A stretch of 64,000 nt of DNA from Pyrrhosoma nymphula (GCA_963573305.1 OY754329.1:18629200-18693199), one strand, 5' to 3'. Shown: positions 48,557-59,500, counted from the first letter of the stretch. The notes: generated by a model not told the origin, from the letters alone. Numbers and translations are program-made.

Positions 48557-48762
48557 ATTCAATACCTGGTAGAATGCTTGTACAAAACCAAAATTAAATA
48601 GAAAACAACGCAGTCCGCTTTTTAAATGAGTGGGCATCATCTTCAGGTGTGAGCATTATCACGACTGAAGATGATGCTCATGTATCGAAACTCGGGATTT
48701 GCTGTTTTCTGTTATATTCTATCACATTGTGGTTTTCTACTAGAATTTTACCAGGTATTAAA
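48557..48762. repeat. Foldback with hammerhead-like motif
   Basis: ATTCAATACCTGGTAGAAT at the left pairs with the segment ending CCAGGTATTAAAT at the right. At 48665: CTGAAGA, T, GAT-GCTCATGT-ATC, GAAAC. Confidence 0.65.
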
Positions 48763-50526
48763 TACCGAAGGGAAGAAGGAAATGGGAGGTAAAGAAGGGA
48801 GGGACAGTGAGAAATCGCGGTAGGTTCTTCTTCTCTGCGGGGAAGAGGAAATATGTCAACTTGGGGGCATCGTCCCCATCCGCTGACTAATTCCTATCTA
48901 GTCCTCAGCCACGCGACCATAGCTCAAGGATGAAATGATGTCCCTTGAATGAGGTCACGACCCTTGTCATCGTCCCTTGCCTGCCCTTTCCCTCCCCACT
49001 TCACGGAATCAATTCGCACTCCATAAAACAGGAAGGGGGACACGGTGGTGGTCCTTGATACACACGTCCAAGGACACATTAATATGCTCCGAATAAATTT
49101 TCACGCGTCCGGATGGGGACGGAGGCAAAGAGGTAGGAACAGCTTTCGGTCGGTTAAGGGCTTCATAGATGTTGAAGGACCTCGCCTCGCGAGGCGAGCT
49201 ATCGAGCTATCCTCATGGATTTGTAGCCATCGATGGTTTTTAACCTATTTTTGTACGCATAAGTGACTGACAGTATCCAGTTTCAATTTCGCCACCACTC
49301 ACAGCTGATATTTTGATCAATGTAGTTGTCTTTATGGAAAATAATACCTAAGTCTTGACCGCATCGCAGATCCCATTTTAGCTCTAAAGGAACACCTCTT
49401 GGAATAGGGCATCGGGAAATAGCATATGCATGACCCAGAGTCGTCCTCTGGGTCCCAAGCATTTATCGGAGGCGTCCATTTTAAGTATCATGACCCGCTG
49501 TGATTTGTTGATCAGTGATACGTGATGTAGGTCACTTAAAGCTTCTAACCCTAGAGCACCCGGACTTTTCGAAATCATTCAACGCCCAAGGGAAGTTTTT
49601 TGAAACCATGGAGATTAATCTACTCATTACTCGCTCACCAATTTTGAATTTACACTTTTATATTTGTATGTATACCTATGCACATTTCTAATCTTGTTTC
49701 CCGTAATTCATTCTAAAAATAATGGTTCACAGAGAATAGAGGTTGCTTAGTATGTGTTGTTAATACATCTACAAATTCACAAACATATCGTTTTTTTGCT
49801 TTCTAAAGTAAACTTTGCCACGAAATAGTCAGTAATTAGTAATATTAATTAGTCGCTTTTATTTTGCGTATTTAATCTTGAAGATTGCTCGAAGGTTGGC
49901 TACATAATTTAACTTAAAACGTTCCTTTTCCTTCTTCAATTTAGCCCTTCCTCGAAAAGTCTAGAGTAATTGACTCAATACATGTCTATCTACTCAATTT
50001 CTTTGTAGTACTTACTTATAATGAGACGTGTTTTTTCTTATGTTTTAATATTTGGTACAATTACTTGTTCGTGTCGTTAATGTATTTGCATACAGCTCAC
50101 AAATGTATTCAGTTTTTTTGGTACACTCCCCGCATGCTGTCTTCTTGAAGGATTCGCACATAGCAGCAATTTTGTTTCTTTTACAATTTGTTTGATTTGG
50201 CTTCTCCTCCGTTTTTCTTCTATCCTTTCTTTCGATGGGTTACCCCGGCATTCTATCCGACTCACATATGCTACGCGAAATTCCTTTCCAAGCTGTTAAG
50301 TGCAATTTATTGCGATAATTTTCCTTGCCCTTTCCGTTTGACATATTGTAAGAGCATTACCAAGTCTGAGATGACGCTTTCACTGTGCACTACCTATTGT
50401 TACTTGGTCCCAAATTGAGGCACCCAGGCAAGTTCTTAGAATCAATATCAGCACAGCACAGCATAACAGCTAACTTATACTTATTTCCATATTTATCTGC
50501 CACCTACGCTATAAAATGAATCAATG
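48763..50526. other. Anonymous DNA
   Basis: No gene recognised. 48770-49160 is G-rich and purine-rich on the plus strand. Confidence 0.35.
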
Positions 50527-51140
50527 AGCATAAAGGCGACATATGAAGTGAAGTATCTAGGAGTTACGATAACTTCGAACATATCGTGGGGAACACATAT
50601 AATAAATATTTGTGGCAGAGCTCTGAAGAAGCTAGGATTCCTCAAGCGTATTGTGGGAAGATTTTCGGATGAAAAAGTAAAAGAGAGGTGCTATTTCGCA
50701 CTCGTCCGGCCACACCTTGAATATGCAGCGAGCATATGGGATCCGGTGCAGAAAGACTTAATCCGGGAACTTAATAAAATACAAAGGAAAGCTGCGCGAT
50801 TCGTCAAAAACTGCTACGGGCGTACAGACAGCGTTACACAGATGTTCAACGAATTAGGCTGGGAGCCGCTAGAGACTCGGAGGCTGCGCGCTAGGCTTAG
50901 ATTACTTGAGCAGTTGAGAATAGATATCTTTCAGAGCGACACGGAGAACATCATATTAGAACCCCACTATATTTCCAGGTCCGACAGAAACGATAAATGA
51001 AGAGAGATATTTTGCCGAACGGATTTTAAGAGAGATATTTTGCCGAGCGTTTCCTTTTTTATATGTAAACGGCTGGTGTCCTAACACCCCACGCCACACG
51101 CCTATTGAGGCGGCTTGCGGGGTAGTATGTAGATGTAGAT
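50527..51140 (+). pseudogene. 5'-truncated LINE (family 1), copy E
   Basis: An open frame of about 157 codons from KATYEVKYLGVTIT through FLKRIVGRFSDEK, VRPHLEYAASIWDP and FNELGWEPLETRR to SDRNDK, where a stop replaces leucine (TTA to TGA). It starts a little upstream of copies C and D. After the stop the sequence is rearranged: AGAGAGATATTTTGCCGA is present twice and the segment between is lost. It ends GTAGTATGTAGATGTAGAT. Confidence 0.85.
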
Positions 51141-51795
51141 AACTTGGGTGGGGAAAAGTTGATCATAAACTAAAATATAGGGCCGTGGTTTGTAGCAATG
51201 TTTGCAATTTCCGATAAAATAAGTTGGCATTAGAAATCGGTGTGAATCTTCCATTTTGTAAGTTTTTGATCTCGTTCATATTTCATCAAACATAAGTAAT
51301 CTCAGGATTTCGGAGAAACGGTTCCTAGATATTGCATCCCTAAGGGAATGAAAATCCTCAAGAATCTAAAGCTTAAAGTTAACTTGGTTAGTGATCTTTA
51401 GCTTGAAAAAAGGGCCCCAGATTGGTACGGCAATTGGTGATCTCGAAATGTAAACCAGCATAATAGCAGCGAAAACAAGGAAGGCACATATTGGCTCAGG
51501 CGTAATAGCTCCATAGCACCGTGATGATAGGACATCGAAATGTATGAGAATATTAATATGATTTAACTTTGAACTCAGTGATTGCAGGATAATTCTGTTG
51601 AACACTTAATTCGAAAACTCGCCATTTCCTTTTCTCCTGTACCTCATTTTTCGTCTGTGGGTATTCCTTAGTGATACAAATTACCTTTTAATTCAAAATA
51701 AATATCAGCTTCAAAGTGTTGTGTTAGTCCTGATTTCCACATCTGCTCTAATGATTATTTCTCTTCGAGGTCTTGTATTAGACGTTTTACTCTAA
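51141..51795. other. Anonymous DNA
   Basis: Nothing recognised. Confidence 0.35.
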
Positions 51796-52086
51796 TACAA
51801 TAATGATAATCAGAAGGGAGCCCGGATGCAGTGGACGGAAACCCTAAGGGGCGACCTCCTCGCATGCCATGCTGCCAGCGAGCCCGAACGCAGGGGGTAT
51901 ATGGCAAGGATGCACTCTTTGTGGTGTGAGATGCATCCAGAGCACGGCCACCTATCGCAGCAGAATCTGCGCGATTATGCCAAACATCTGCGGAAAAAGG
52001 AAACTCTCCACCAACCGCCAGTTCAGAGGAACACACCACCGGGCCAGACCACCCTCCCCGACACAGGCAGCCTCTCCACCGCCTGA
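51796..52086 (+). CDS. N-terminal segment of the R4/Dong-like retrotransposon protein, separate frame
   Basis: Open from 51796, first ATG at 51826, stop at 52086. It encodes DLLACHAASEPERRGYMARM, LWCEMHPEHGHLS and LRDYAKHLRK, resembling the N-terminal region I associate with R2-group polyproteins. It overlaps the long downstream frame, whose first ~70 codons are then likely spurious. One frameshift near 52080 would join the two parts. Whether this is a disabling mutation or recoding cannot be seen from one copy. Confidence 0.6.
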   Translation, partial: YNNDNQKGARMQWTETLRGDLLACHAASEPERRGYMARMHSLWCEMHPEHGHLSQQNLRDYAKHLRKKETLHQPPVQRNTPPGQTTLPDTGSLSTA

Positions 52087-54805
52087 GGCGAGAACGACAT
52101 TCGTGTCTGTCTCTCGGCCAAATGTGGAAGAAGCTGGTCAGGCCGTCTCTGAACTACGAACGCGGTTGTTAAGCACCATTAACTGTGATGAAGGACAACC
52201 TAGGCAGAGAGACATCCACCGGAAGATCTCTCTGCGGGGTAACCACCTGCCCCAGTTGAATGGTCTTATCGACGAAATCCTAACGGAAACGTCGGACCTT
52301 TGGACGGTAAATTGCGTGGTCTATGCTGCTGCCAAAATTATGGCTCACTCCCAAAAGAACACCTCTTGGGAGGACAAAGCAGCAAAGAGGCTTGAACAGT
52401 TGGAGGCCAAGATCACGCAGGCGAGACAACAGGCGTCGAGAATTCAGTGTGTGATGGAATACATCTTATCTGGGCGAACTTTCACTCCTAAAGTTCGGCG
52501 CATAGCGCGCAGTCTCAGGTACAACCATCACACGCTGAATAAAAGCGTGCTGCTTACCATTAAGCAGCACGCGGTCGATAGAGTACGGGCACTCACCACG
52601 GCCCGGAAAAAACTCCTGAAGAGGAATAGGGGCGTGGGAGAAAATGCCACCTTTCTCCTTCAGCCGTCCCGTCTCTTTCGACCACCTCCGCCTGTCGTTG
52701 AATCTCCGCCACCCGTCCAAGAGGTTGAACGTTTCTGGAAGGAAATATACGAAACGTCGAAGCCATTCAACGGAGACACTCCGGCCATAGGCCTCTTTAA
52801 AGAGGTTTGTGACCGCCACCTACAAGATGTGGATGGACCTCTTTCAGTCACCGAAAGTGACGTGAAGAAGGCCTTCTCTGGCAAGAAGAATTTCTCGGCT
52901 CCAGGAATGGATGCCGTGAATAACTTCTGGTGGAAGAAATTTACTTCCACCCACCAACACCTCGCCAGAATCTTCACGTCCTTTCTAAATGGTGGAAAAC
53001 CAATTCCACCTTGGCTGACTGAGGGACGCACGGTTTTAATACCTAAGAAGGGAGACTTGTCCAATCCAAAGAACTACCGCCCTATAACCTGCCTCAACAC
53101 TGTATATAAGGCGTTCACCTCGATCTTGAGCGACCTTATCCTACACCAAGTCCAGCCGGTTTGGGAGGAGGTGTACGAGCAGAGGGGCTCAAAGCGGGGA
53201 ATCGCGGGATGCAAGGACAACCTGCTCATTGATAGGTGCATATGCCAGGATGCCATCCGGCATAAGCGAAACCTATCAATGGCCTGGGTGGACTACAAGA
53301 AGGCTTTTGACACCACTTCGCATGAGCTTTTGATCGCCATGCTAAAGTTGATGAAAGTCCACCCAGAGGTAGTGTCCTGCATCCAACGCCTGTTACCACT
53401 GTGGAAAAAGCGCTTCGTTCTGACCTCAGGCAAGCGGTCAGTTTCCACAGAGTTGGTAACATACCACCGTGGCGTTTTTCAAGGCGACAGCTTGAGCCCC
53501 CTACTGTTCTGTATTTCCCTCCTACCCCTGTCCCTTAGGCTGCGACGAGGTAAAGGATACATGTGTGGTGTTCCAGGTGACAGGAAGCATAAGGTCACCC
53601 ATTTGTTTTATATGGATGACCTGAAGCTGTACGCTTCTAATGCGAAAGACCTTCGCACTGCCCTGGACACCGTACTGGAATACAGTGAGGCTATAGGAAT
53701 GGAGTTCGGATTGGACAAGTGTGCATCCATCCACTTGGCGAGAGGAAGATTTTCGGAGATCAAGGAAGACGTGCAACTTGTTGACGGGAGCGTCATTCGT
53801 CACCTCGAGGACGATGACAGCTACGAATATCTCGGCGTCCCCCAGCGCCGAATGCAGGAGGTTACAGCAGTGAAGGAAAGGCTCACCGCCAAATACAGAC
53901 AGACTCTCAGGAACATCTGGAGTTCTGAGCTGTCAGGCAAGAACAAGGTTCTTGCCACGAACATGTTCGCGGTTCCTACACTGCTGTATACCTTCGGATG
54001 CATGAAGTGGAACGTCAACGAGTTGCAGAACCTCGATAGGGGAACGAGGAAGATGATGACCATCTATAGAAGTCTTCATCCGAAATCTTCCGTCGCCAGA
54101 TTGTATCTCCCTCGCAATGTAGGTGGTAGAGGACTATTGAGTCTGGAATGTCTCCACAACAGAGTTGTCCTGGGTACAGCTTGCCGAGTTTTGAAAAGCA
54201 GGGACCCCCTGCTCAATCTTGTGAGTGATCACGAGAGTGCGGGAGCAGGGGCGTTTCTCTTCCAGGTGGCAAAGAGGGCAGCGGACGAAACCGGTCTCGA
54301 CTTCGACCCGTCATCCGACGGAAGCGACAATGACACGACCATCTTGTCATTGAAGGCAGACGTCCTCAAGCTCGAAATAAAAAAAGCCGAGCAGAAGGCC
54401 TTGCTCAAGGTGCATACCGATAAGCCCATGCATGGAGGTTTCTATCGAAACATCGAAAAGCATGGGCTATCGAAGGAGCTAACGTTTGCCTTCCTACGCT
54501 CCGCCGGTCTGAAGTCCGAGACCGAGGGTTTTGTCCTCGCGTGCCAGGATGGTGTCATAAACACACTCGTGTACCGCCGCATTATATTCAAGGCGGAGGT
54601 TGCGGACACGAGATGTAGGGCGTGCCGAGCCCAGCCGGAGACTTTGAGTCACCTTCTCTCCGGCTGTAGTTATTACGCTAAGTCAGCATATTTAGCTCGG
54701 CACAACGCGGCCCTACGGGTGTTATACTCTGAAGAACTTGAAACATGTTTTACTTGGGTATGGAGGCTAATATTTTTTTATTATGGTATAAATCAAGCGG
54801 AATGA
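51869..54805 (+). CDS. Reverse transcriptase of an R2-group (R4/Dong-like) non-LTR retrotransposon
   Basis: 978 codons without a stop, the longest frame in the window. Residues from about 73 onward are real coding sequence. RT motifs: GRTVLIPKKGDLSNPKNYRP, motif A AWVDYKKAFDT with D475, FQGDSLSPLLFCISL, the catalytic YMDD at 581-584, and FGLDKC. A CX2CX8HX4C knuckle (C916, C919, H928, C933) is followed by LARHNAALRVLY, as in R2-group proteins. In the family a restriction-like endonuclease (PD...D) comes next. Here the frame ends after about 30 unrelated residues, so target nicking should be lost. YMDDLKLY favours R4/Dong over R2 proper. The frame is GC-richer than its surroundings. Probably a fairly young, 3'-damaged copy. 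Confidence 0.85.
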   Translation: MLPASPNAGGIWQGCTLCGVRCIQSTATYRSRICAIMPNICGKRKLSTNRQFRGTHHRARPPSPTQAASPPPEARTTFVSVSRPNVEEAGQAVSELRTRLLSTINCDEGQPRQRDIHRKISLRGNHLPQLNGLIDEILTETSDLWTVNCVVYAAAKIMAHSQKNTSWEDKAAKRLEQLEAKITQARQQASRIQCVMEYILSGRTFTPKVRRIARSLRYNHHTLNKSVLLTIKQHAVDRVRALTTARKKLLKRNRGVGENATFLLQPSRLFRPPPPVVESPPPVQEVERFWKEIYETSKPFNGDTPAIGLFKEVCDRHLQDVDGPLSVTESDVKKAFSGKKNFSAPGMDAVNNFWWKKFTSTHQHLARIFTSFLNGGKPIPPWLTEGRTVLIPKKGDLSNPKNYRPITCLNTVYKAFTSILSDLILHQVQPVWEEVYEQRGSKRGIAGCKDNLLIDRCICQDAIRHKRNLSMAWVDYKKAFDTTSHELLIAMLKLMKVHPEVVSCIQRLLPLWKKRFVLTSGKRSVSTELVTYHRGVFQGDSLSPLLFCISLLPLSLRLRRGKGYMCGVPGDRKHKVTHLFYMDDLKLYASNAKDLRTALDTVLEYSEAIGMEFGLDKCASIHLARGRFSEIKEDVQLVDGSVIRHLEDDDSYEYLGVPQRRMQEVTAVKERLTAKYRQTLRNIWSSELSGKNKVLATNMFAVPTLLYTFGCMKWNVNELQNLDRGTRKMMTIYRSLHPKSSVARLYLPRNVGGRGLLSLECLHNRVVLGTACRVLKSRDPLLNLVSDHESAGAGAFLFQVAKRAADETGLDFDPSSDGSDNDTTILSLKADVLKLEIKKAEQKALLKVHTDKPMHGGFYRNIEKHGLSKELTFAFLRSAGLKSETEGFVLACQDGVINTLVYRRIIFKAEVADTRCRACRAQPETLSHLLSGCSYYAKSAYLARHNAALRVLYSEELETCFTWVWRLIFFYYGINQAE

Positions 54806-55074
54806 ATCGATGTCTGTATATACCCCAGTAATCCGACGCAAGAGCCTTTGGCGGGGGGTGTAGAAAACCAAAAGTTTTAGTGAAAGGGGAAAAAAAACTT
54901 TAGGCATCTGTATGGGAAATGGGGTGATTGGATGGCGTTTATTTGTAAATGGGTTTTCTAAAATAGTCGTGAATGGTTTGTGGAAAAATAATTTTTAAAT
55001 ATCTGTGTTCGACAGTTTATCTCTCTAATTTTGTCGCCTTTGTCTGAACCTCAGAGGTAGTGTTGGGGTAACAT
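54806..55074. other. Possible decayed 3' part of the R4/Dong-like element
   Basis: Read through the stop, the next 33 codons end in LAGGVENQKF, faintly like the ENxKC segment before the endonuclease in related proteins. After that no coding signal remains and the element's 3' end cannot be placed. Confidence 0.3.
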
Positions 55075-55335
55075 TATGCCTTCCGTGGCAGTCAGGAACT
55101 CGGTCGATTCGAATGTATCTAATGATCTTAATCTGGCGTGTAATCTTCGAATCATCAGAGATTTCCACCCAAGTTCTTCTAAAGCCGCTTGATACTTTTT
55201 GATCTTTCGTAGGGATTACTGACGAAGGTCGCTTGCTTACCTATGTATCTTGTTAAATTTACGAATGAAGTCTTTATTTTCTGGATCCCAAATACTAGCG
55301 GAGTACTCGAGGTGCGGTTTTACCAATGTATTTTT
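55075..55335 (-). pseudogene. LINE remnant of another CR1/Jockey-type family
   Basis: The minus strand encodes LVKPHLEYSASIWDPENKDF, then KYQAALEELGWKSLMIRRLH in a shifted frame. Related to but distinct from families 1 and 2. Frameshifts and a stop show it is dead. Confidence 0.7.
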
Positions 55336-56084
55336 ATTCCGGTATCTTTATTTCCAGTATCTCCAATTGAATCACAGCCTTTCCTTATTAGAACCACCTT
55401 CTCTAGAGTGGTGGCGCTACAATCTGCTTGGTCCTGATTTTTCGTTGCATGCGGAATGTTTGGCAACACCCACTGGGGTAAAGTTTTGTATCCATGTGTA
55501 TATTCATGGACAGTGTGAGCTAATACAAAGGGAGTAAAAAAATAAGCACATGGATTCACGACGCCCAGTCTTGCACACCACGGTGGGGAAGAAACTAGTA
55601 TATGGAAGCGAGCGTTTTGTGTGATGGGAGATATTGGCGTGCACGACGATGGAACCGGTGCCATATGATGCGCATTATCATACAATGAGCTGAGTTGGAA
55701 CGACACTGCTCCGTGCTTCTTCCCAAGAATACCTCCCTCTTTTATGCGTCGCTGGTATGCCCTGCAATCTCCTCTTCCTACGCCTGTCTTGATTTCCTTC
55801 GCCTTTATTTCATTCCTCCACCATATCGCCCGTCGTCCTCACCCGTTTTATAGAGTGTTGCGTCCCTCCATGAGATCCCCTGCCCCTGAAAGCTGAGCTC
55901 CTTTCACGGTTACGCTTTGTGAAAGGGAAGGGCGAACAATGAATCTGACATGGAGAACATTTCCTGGCTTAGATCTGTGGAAACGATTCATTTGAGAAGA
56001 GGATAAAAGGAAATTTTTCTCGCTGACCAAATACTAGGGAATGAAGATAGAACACTTGGTATTAATCCACACTATGCATTGACC
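55336..56084. other. Anonymous DNA
   Basis: Short frames on both strands, none recognised. 55700-55930 is pyrimidine-rich. Confidence 0.3.
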
Positions 56085-56135
56085 CGATTCGATATTAACC
56101 AATCATCATCAGAGCTATTACGTGAAGGCATATTG
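56085..56135 (-). repeat. Degenerate hammerhead-like Penelope tail
   Basis: The complement reads CTGATGA, T, GAT-TGGTTAAT-ATC, GAA, TCGGGT, C, followed by a GTGTGGATTAATACC tail like that of other units. No inverted partner found. Confidence 0.5.
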
Positions 56136-56528
56136 TAGTTCTGATGTTAAAATGTTGATATCGAGACTGGCCATGGTATTGTATAGAATATTACCAAGTG
56201 CTTTTTCTTATTTGACTTGTCGATGTTCTACAAAATTACTTCGCCCACCATCGAGTTCAATTACTTGGGGTTTAAGTTACAGAAAACGTCTTCTACTCTG
56301 AATACACCAAGCATCACTTTTGATACTTATGATGCAGGAGAACAAAAAATCTTCGGAGTGCGAGGTGGCCCAGGGAAAGGAACTGGCCCCCCTACCCTGA
56401 ATGCGTGAAATTCACACGTATGTGGCTAAGTCCGGGGTGAGATCTACCCTCATCTATCCAAACCAACCGTCGCGACGGGTTGAACCACGGAGTGAGTGAG
56501 TGGGAGATGCAGGAGACGTTAATACGAG

Positions 56529-56645
56529 GAACGGCCTGCCACGATGGAAATAACAGTTCCCGCTCAGTAACCGAAGTTAAGCATCGTTGGGCTCGGCTCG
56601 AATATAGAGGGGTGATCCTTCATTTCGATCGAGTGCTGACGCCCG
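56529..56645 (+). repeat. 5S rRNA-derived sequence (SINE3-like or 5S pseudogene)
   Basis: About 117 bases with the order and spacing of 5S rRNA. ACCGAAGTTAAGCATCGTTG matches the conserved A-box segment almost perfectly, GGGCTCGGCTCG and GAGGGGTGATCCTTC stand in for the intermediate element and C box, and it ends GAGTGCTGACGCC. The 5' half is much more divergent and the terminal stem is weak, so it is not a working 5S gene. 5S-derived SINEs (SINE3) are known. No sister copy was seen in this window. Confidence 0.75.
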
Positions 56646-57639
56646 TCTGCAGGTGGTCGACTGTCCTAGCGAAATGACATTAGCCGTCGATGCACGCTCA
56701 AATACTGCATATTTTCATTTACAGTAACTACCGTTGCGTGTTATTCTACGATTCACGACCTAAAGCATAGATAATAGAAAGGGTTGAGTAATAAAGCATA
56801 GGTAGAAGAACTATTGCATAAGCTACGTTTTTTCTGTAGCCTCAGCTGTAGCGCTGTAAATTTTTACGAAGCAACTTTTCATGGTACTTCTCCAGAAATT
56901 CTTTACCTTATCGCTGTTTTGATTAACGCTGATTTTAATTTTTACGGCTGCTTTACTACCTAACCGTATCCAGTTAACCAAGGGGCTATATAATTATTGT
57001 CCTTGTCATAGAGTGTAAGGGTCAACTAGATTTATACGATGCAGAAGGCTTTCCTTTTTCAAATAACTTCAAAATCACTGTTCGTCAATCTTCCCTTAAT
57101 ACATCATATTTGCTGCAGAATCTTCTTTAGCATTGTCCGTTGAGTTGTATCTTCTCTTTCAAACCTTTTACCGTTTTGTGCTTTAGCACTCTAAGGAATG
57201 GAGGTGTCATTGATGATGACCCTTTTTTGGATTTCAAAAAAATATTTCAGTAATTGTTTTTCGTTCGATTCCTTTGATATTTTGTGTCTGTTCATTTTTA
57301 CCAAAATTTTATGAGGTACAAATGCAATAACTATATTTCCCTTAGTTGTGAAATTTTCTACAATAAGTTATATCTAGAAGGCTTGGAGTCATTTGACCCC
57401 TCCTCAAATTTGGAGGAATTGTTGCGTTTTTTGACCATGCCTTCTCTTTTAGGTATTATAATCGATTTGTATGACTTTATACGAATCATTATACATTTAT
57501 GTGACGGTTTGTGACTTTTATATCTTGCTTTGAATGTCCGTAGATGCATAGTCACGTTTATCATAACTGAGCGCTGTCACAGTTACTGAAAGATTGACTT
57601 CAACGAATGTTTTCATAGTTCTACGTTACATGTCTAGAA
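56646..57639. other. Anonymous AT-rich DNA
   Basis: Nothing recognised. Confidence 0.4.
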
Positions 57640-57835
57640 TTTCTTGTGAACGCTTGGAAAAGAATATGCACAATCGAATGCGAGTTGAGCAAATGAGGTG
57701 TGCTCAAAACCCGCCGATTTTTTTTCATATTCATACCACTGATAGACCTATGGAAAGATATGACAAATTTTTTAATAGTTCCCTGGTGTTACCACAGATT
57801 GCGGATATATTTGCTTTGAAAAAGTGAATCTGAAG
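57640..57835 (+). repeat. Inverted dispersed repeat with coding-like frame, copy 1
   Basis: Similar to the complement of 59225-59480. The shared frame encodes RVEQMRCAQNPPI and HTTDRPMERYDKF. It may be the C-terminal end of a LINE, but I do not recognise the family. Confidence 0.45.
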
Positions 57836-59224
57836 AAAAAAAAGTACATATTGTCACCTTCGAAAACTACTTATAGAGTAATACAATAAGGATCAAAGAG
57901 GAGATCATAATAAAAACGGAAGAGTTATTTCAACTATCCGAATTAAAGTCTATAGAGTAACAAGTATAGGTCAACTGTAATACAGGCTTTATATGATAAT
58001 TTCTGGAGTTCTCATCGCTATGCTAAAACCCTTTTCATTTCCTTTTTTGCTAATAGCTTCATTTACGTAAACTTACTAGCAATATAATGCTGTCATGGTA
58101 GGTGTCTACCCTCTATCATTTGCTCATTTCAATGTACAGACGTAAAAAGTAGAAAAGTGTGATTAAAATGATGCTATCATTGTTGGAATATTATGAAAAT
58201 CAACTTTCATTCTAATTATTTTAACCATGAACCCATTGCCATCCCATTTTCAAACTTTGTATATCATTTTATGATGGTACAACCTAATTCCTCGATTTAT
58301 ATTTAAAAAATTGGAGAGGCGTTTTTTCCACAATTTAAAATTAAAATGTTATTTTGGAATTTGAAAAAACAAATTCCTTACAAACAATAGTGTGTTACAT
58401 ATAGTAAAAAAGTACATAAAGATAGCTACAAATTGACACCTCTTTCATCTCTCTGTCTTCATTAGGAGATGCAAAAATAATATTTTTAATGTTGACGGTC
58501 ATGCGATTTTGGGCGATTTTTGTAAAATTTACATCGCCATATTTTCAAAACGGGTTTGATATAATTTAATGAAATTTGGTATTTATCTTTATCTGTGTGG
58601 AGGCTATCTACGTACGTATCTATAATTTCATTAAAATCTGAGATGGTGGGGCTAAATAGGTGTGTTGATCTGACATGGAATGACCCACGGTTTTATTTTG
58701 CCTTTGTCCAAGGCAACGCTGGCTTCGTGTGCGCTGCCCGAGGTTACATCACTGGGTGCCAATCTGTAGACCGCGAAGCGCGTGGCATGACGATCGGAAA
58801 GGTTGATTTCTTGAAAAATGAAGACAGTATGAAAAATTATACCTAATGTATTCAAAAGAAAAGTGGTTTATTATCATTTAAATGAAATCAAAATTGGTTG
58901 TCTCACATTACGAAAGATTGGCCTGTACTTAGTAATTTTTCGGCCAACAACGGTTTTAAGTGGCACAAATTTTCGGGAAATTATCGTACTGAATCGCTGA
59001 TTTTGGATACAAGTGTATTTACTTAGTCTCATTCTACCATTTTATGAAGTGTGATTAACGTGCGTACGTATTTGAGTGAGTTATAGGGCTTTAAAAATCT
59101 CTCAAATGACTGAATACGCTTTTAAGAAGGGCTCTAAAACAGCCAGTTGTTGGAACAGAATGGAATAAATACCACATTAATCAAAAGATCTAAACTTATG
59201 CCGATGATTGGCAAGGGTTTACTT
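57836..59224. other. Anonymous AT-rich DNA
   Basis: An 83-codon frame at 58595-58846 has no recognisable domain. Confidence 0.35.
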
Positions 59225-59480
59225 CCTGTGACTTAACCAGCGAGTAGCAGCACCCATCCGCGCTGGACCCCGCAAACGGCAAAAAACGACATTTTGGAAA
59301 ACTTTGGCCGCAAATGTTCTTCTCCCCCATCTGTATGAATACCGAGGAACTATTGAAAACTTGTCATACCGTTTTGTAGGTTTATCAGTGGTGTGAAAAT
59401 GAAAACAATCGGCGGTGGTAGAGAACACCTCAGTTGCTCAACTCGCTTGGAATAGCCCTGATACATTTGGCATTTTTTTT
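59225..59480 (-). repeat. Inverted dispersed repeat with coding-like frame, copy 2
   Basis: The minus-strand frames encode RVEQLRCSLPPPI and HTTDKPTKRYDKF, then YSYRWGRRTFAAKVFQN, which resembles the SFxxxxxxLWN end of LINE polyproteins. A frameshift lies between the two peptides. Confidence 0.45.
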
Positions 59481-59500
59481 CTTCTATGGATGCAAGTTTA

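Noticed and set aside
51869..52084. First ~70 codons of the long RT frame as true protein
   Set aside because: The overlapping frame carries the family-like N-terminal peptide, so this stretch is probably read out of frame.
52466..54063. Several minus-strand frames of 60-134 codons inside the RT gene
   Set aside because: Antisense shadows of the GC-rich coding strand.
56529..56645. Functional 5S rRNA gene
   Set aside because: The 5' half is too divergent, the terminal stem is weak, and no T-run terminator follows closely.
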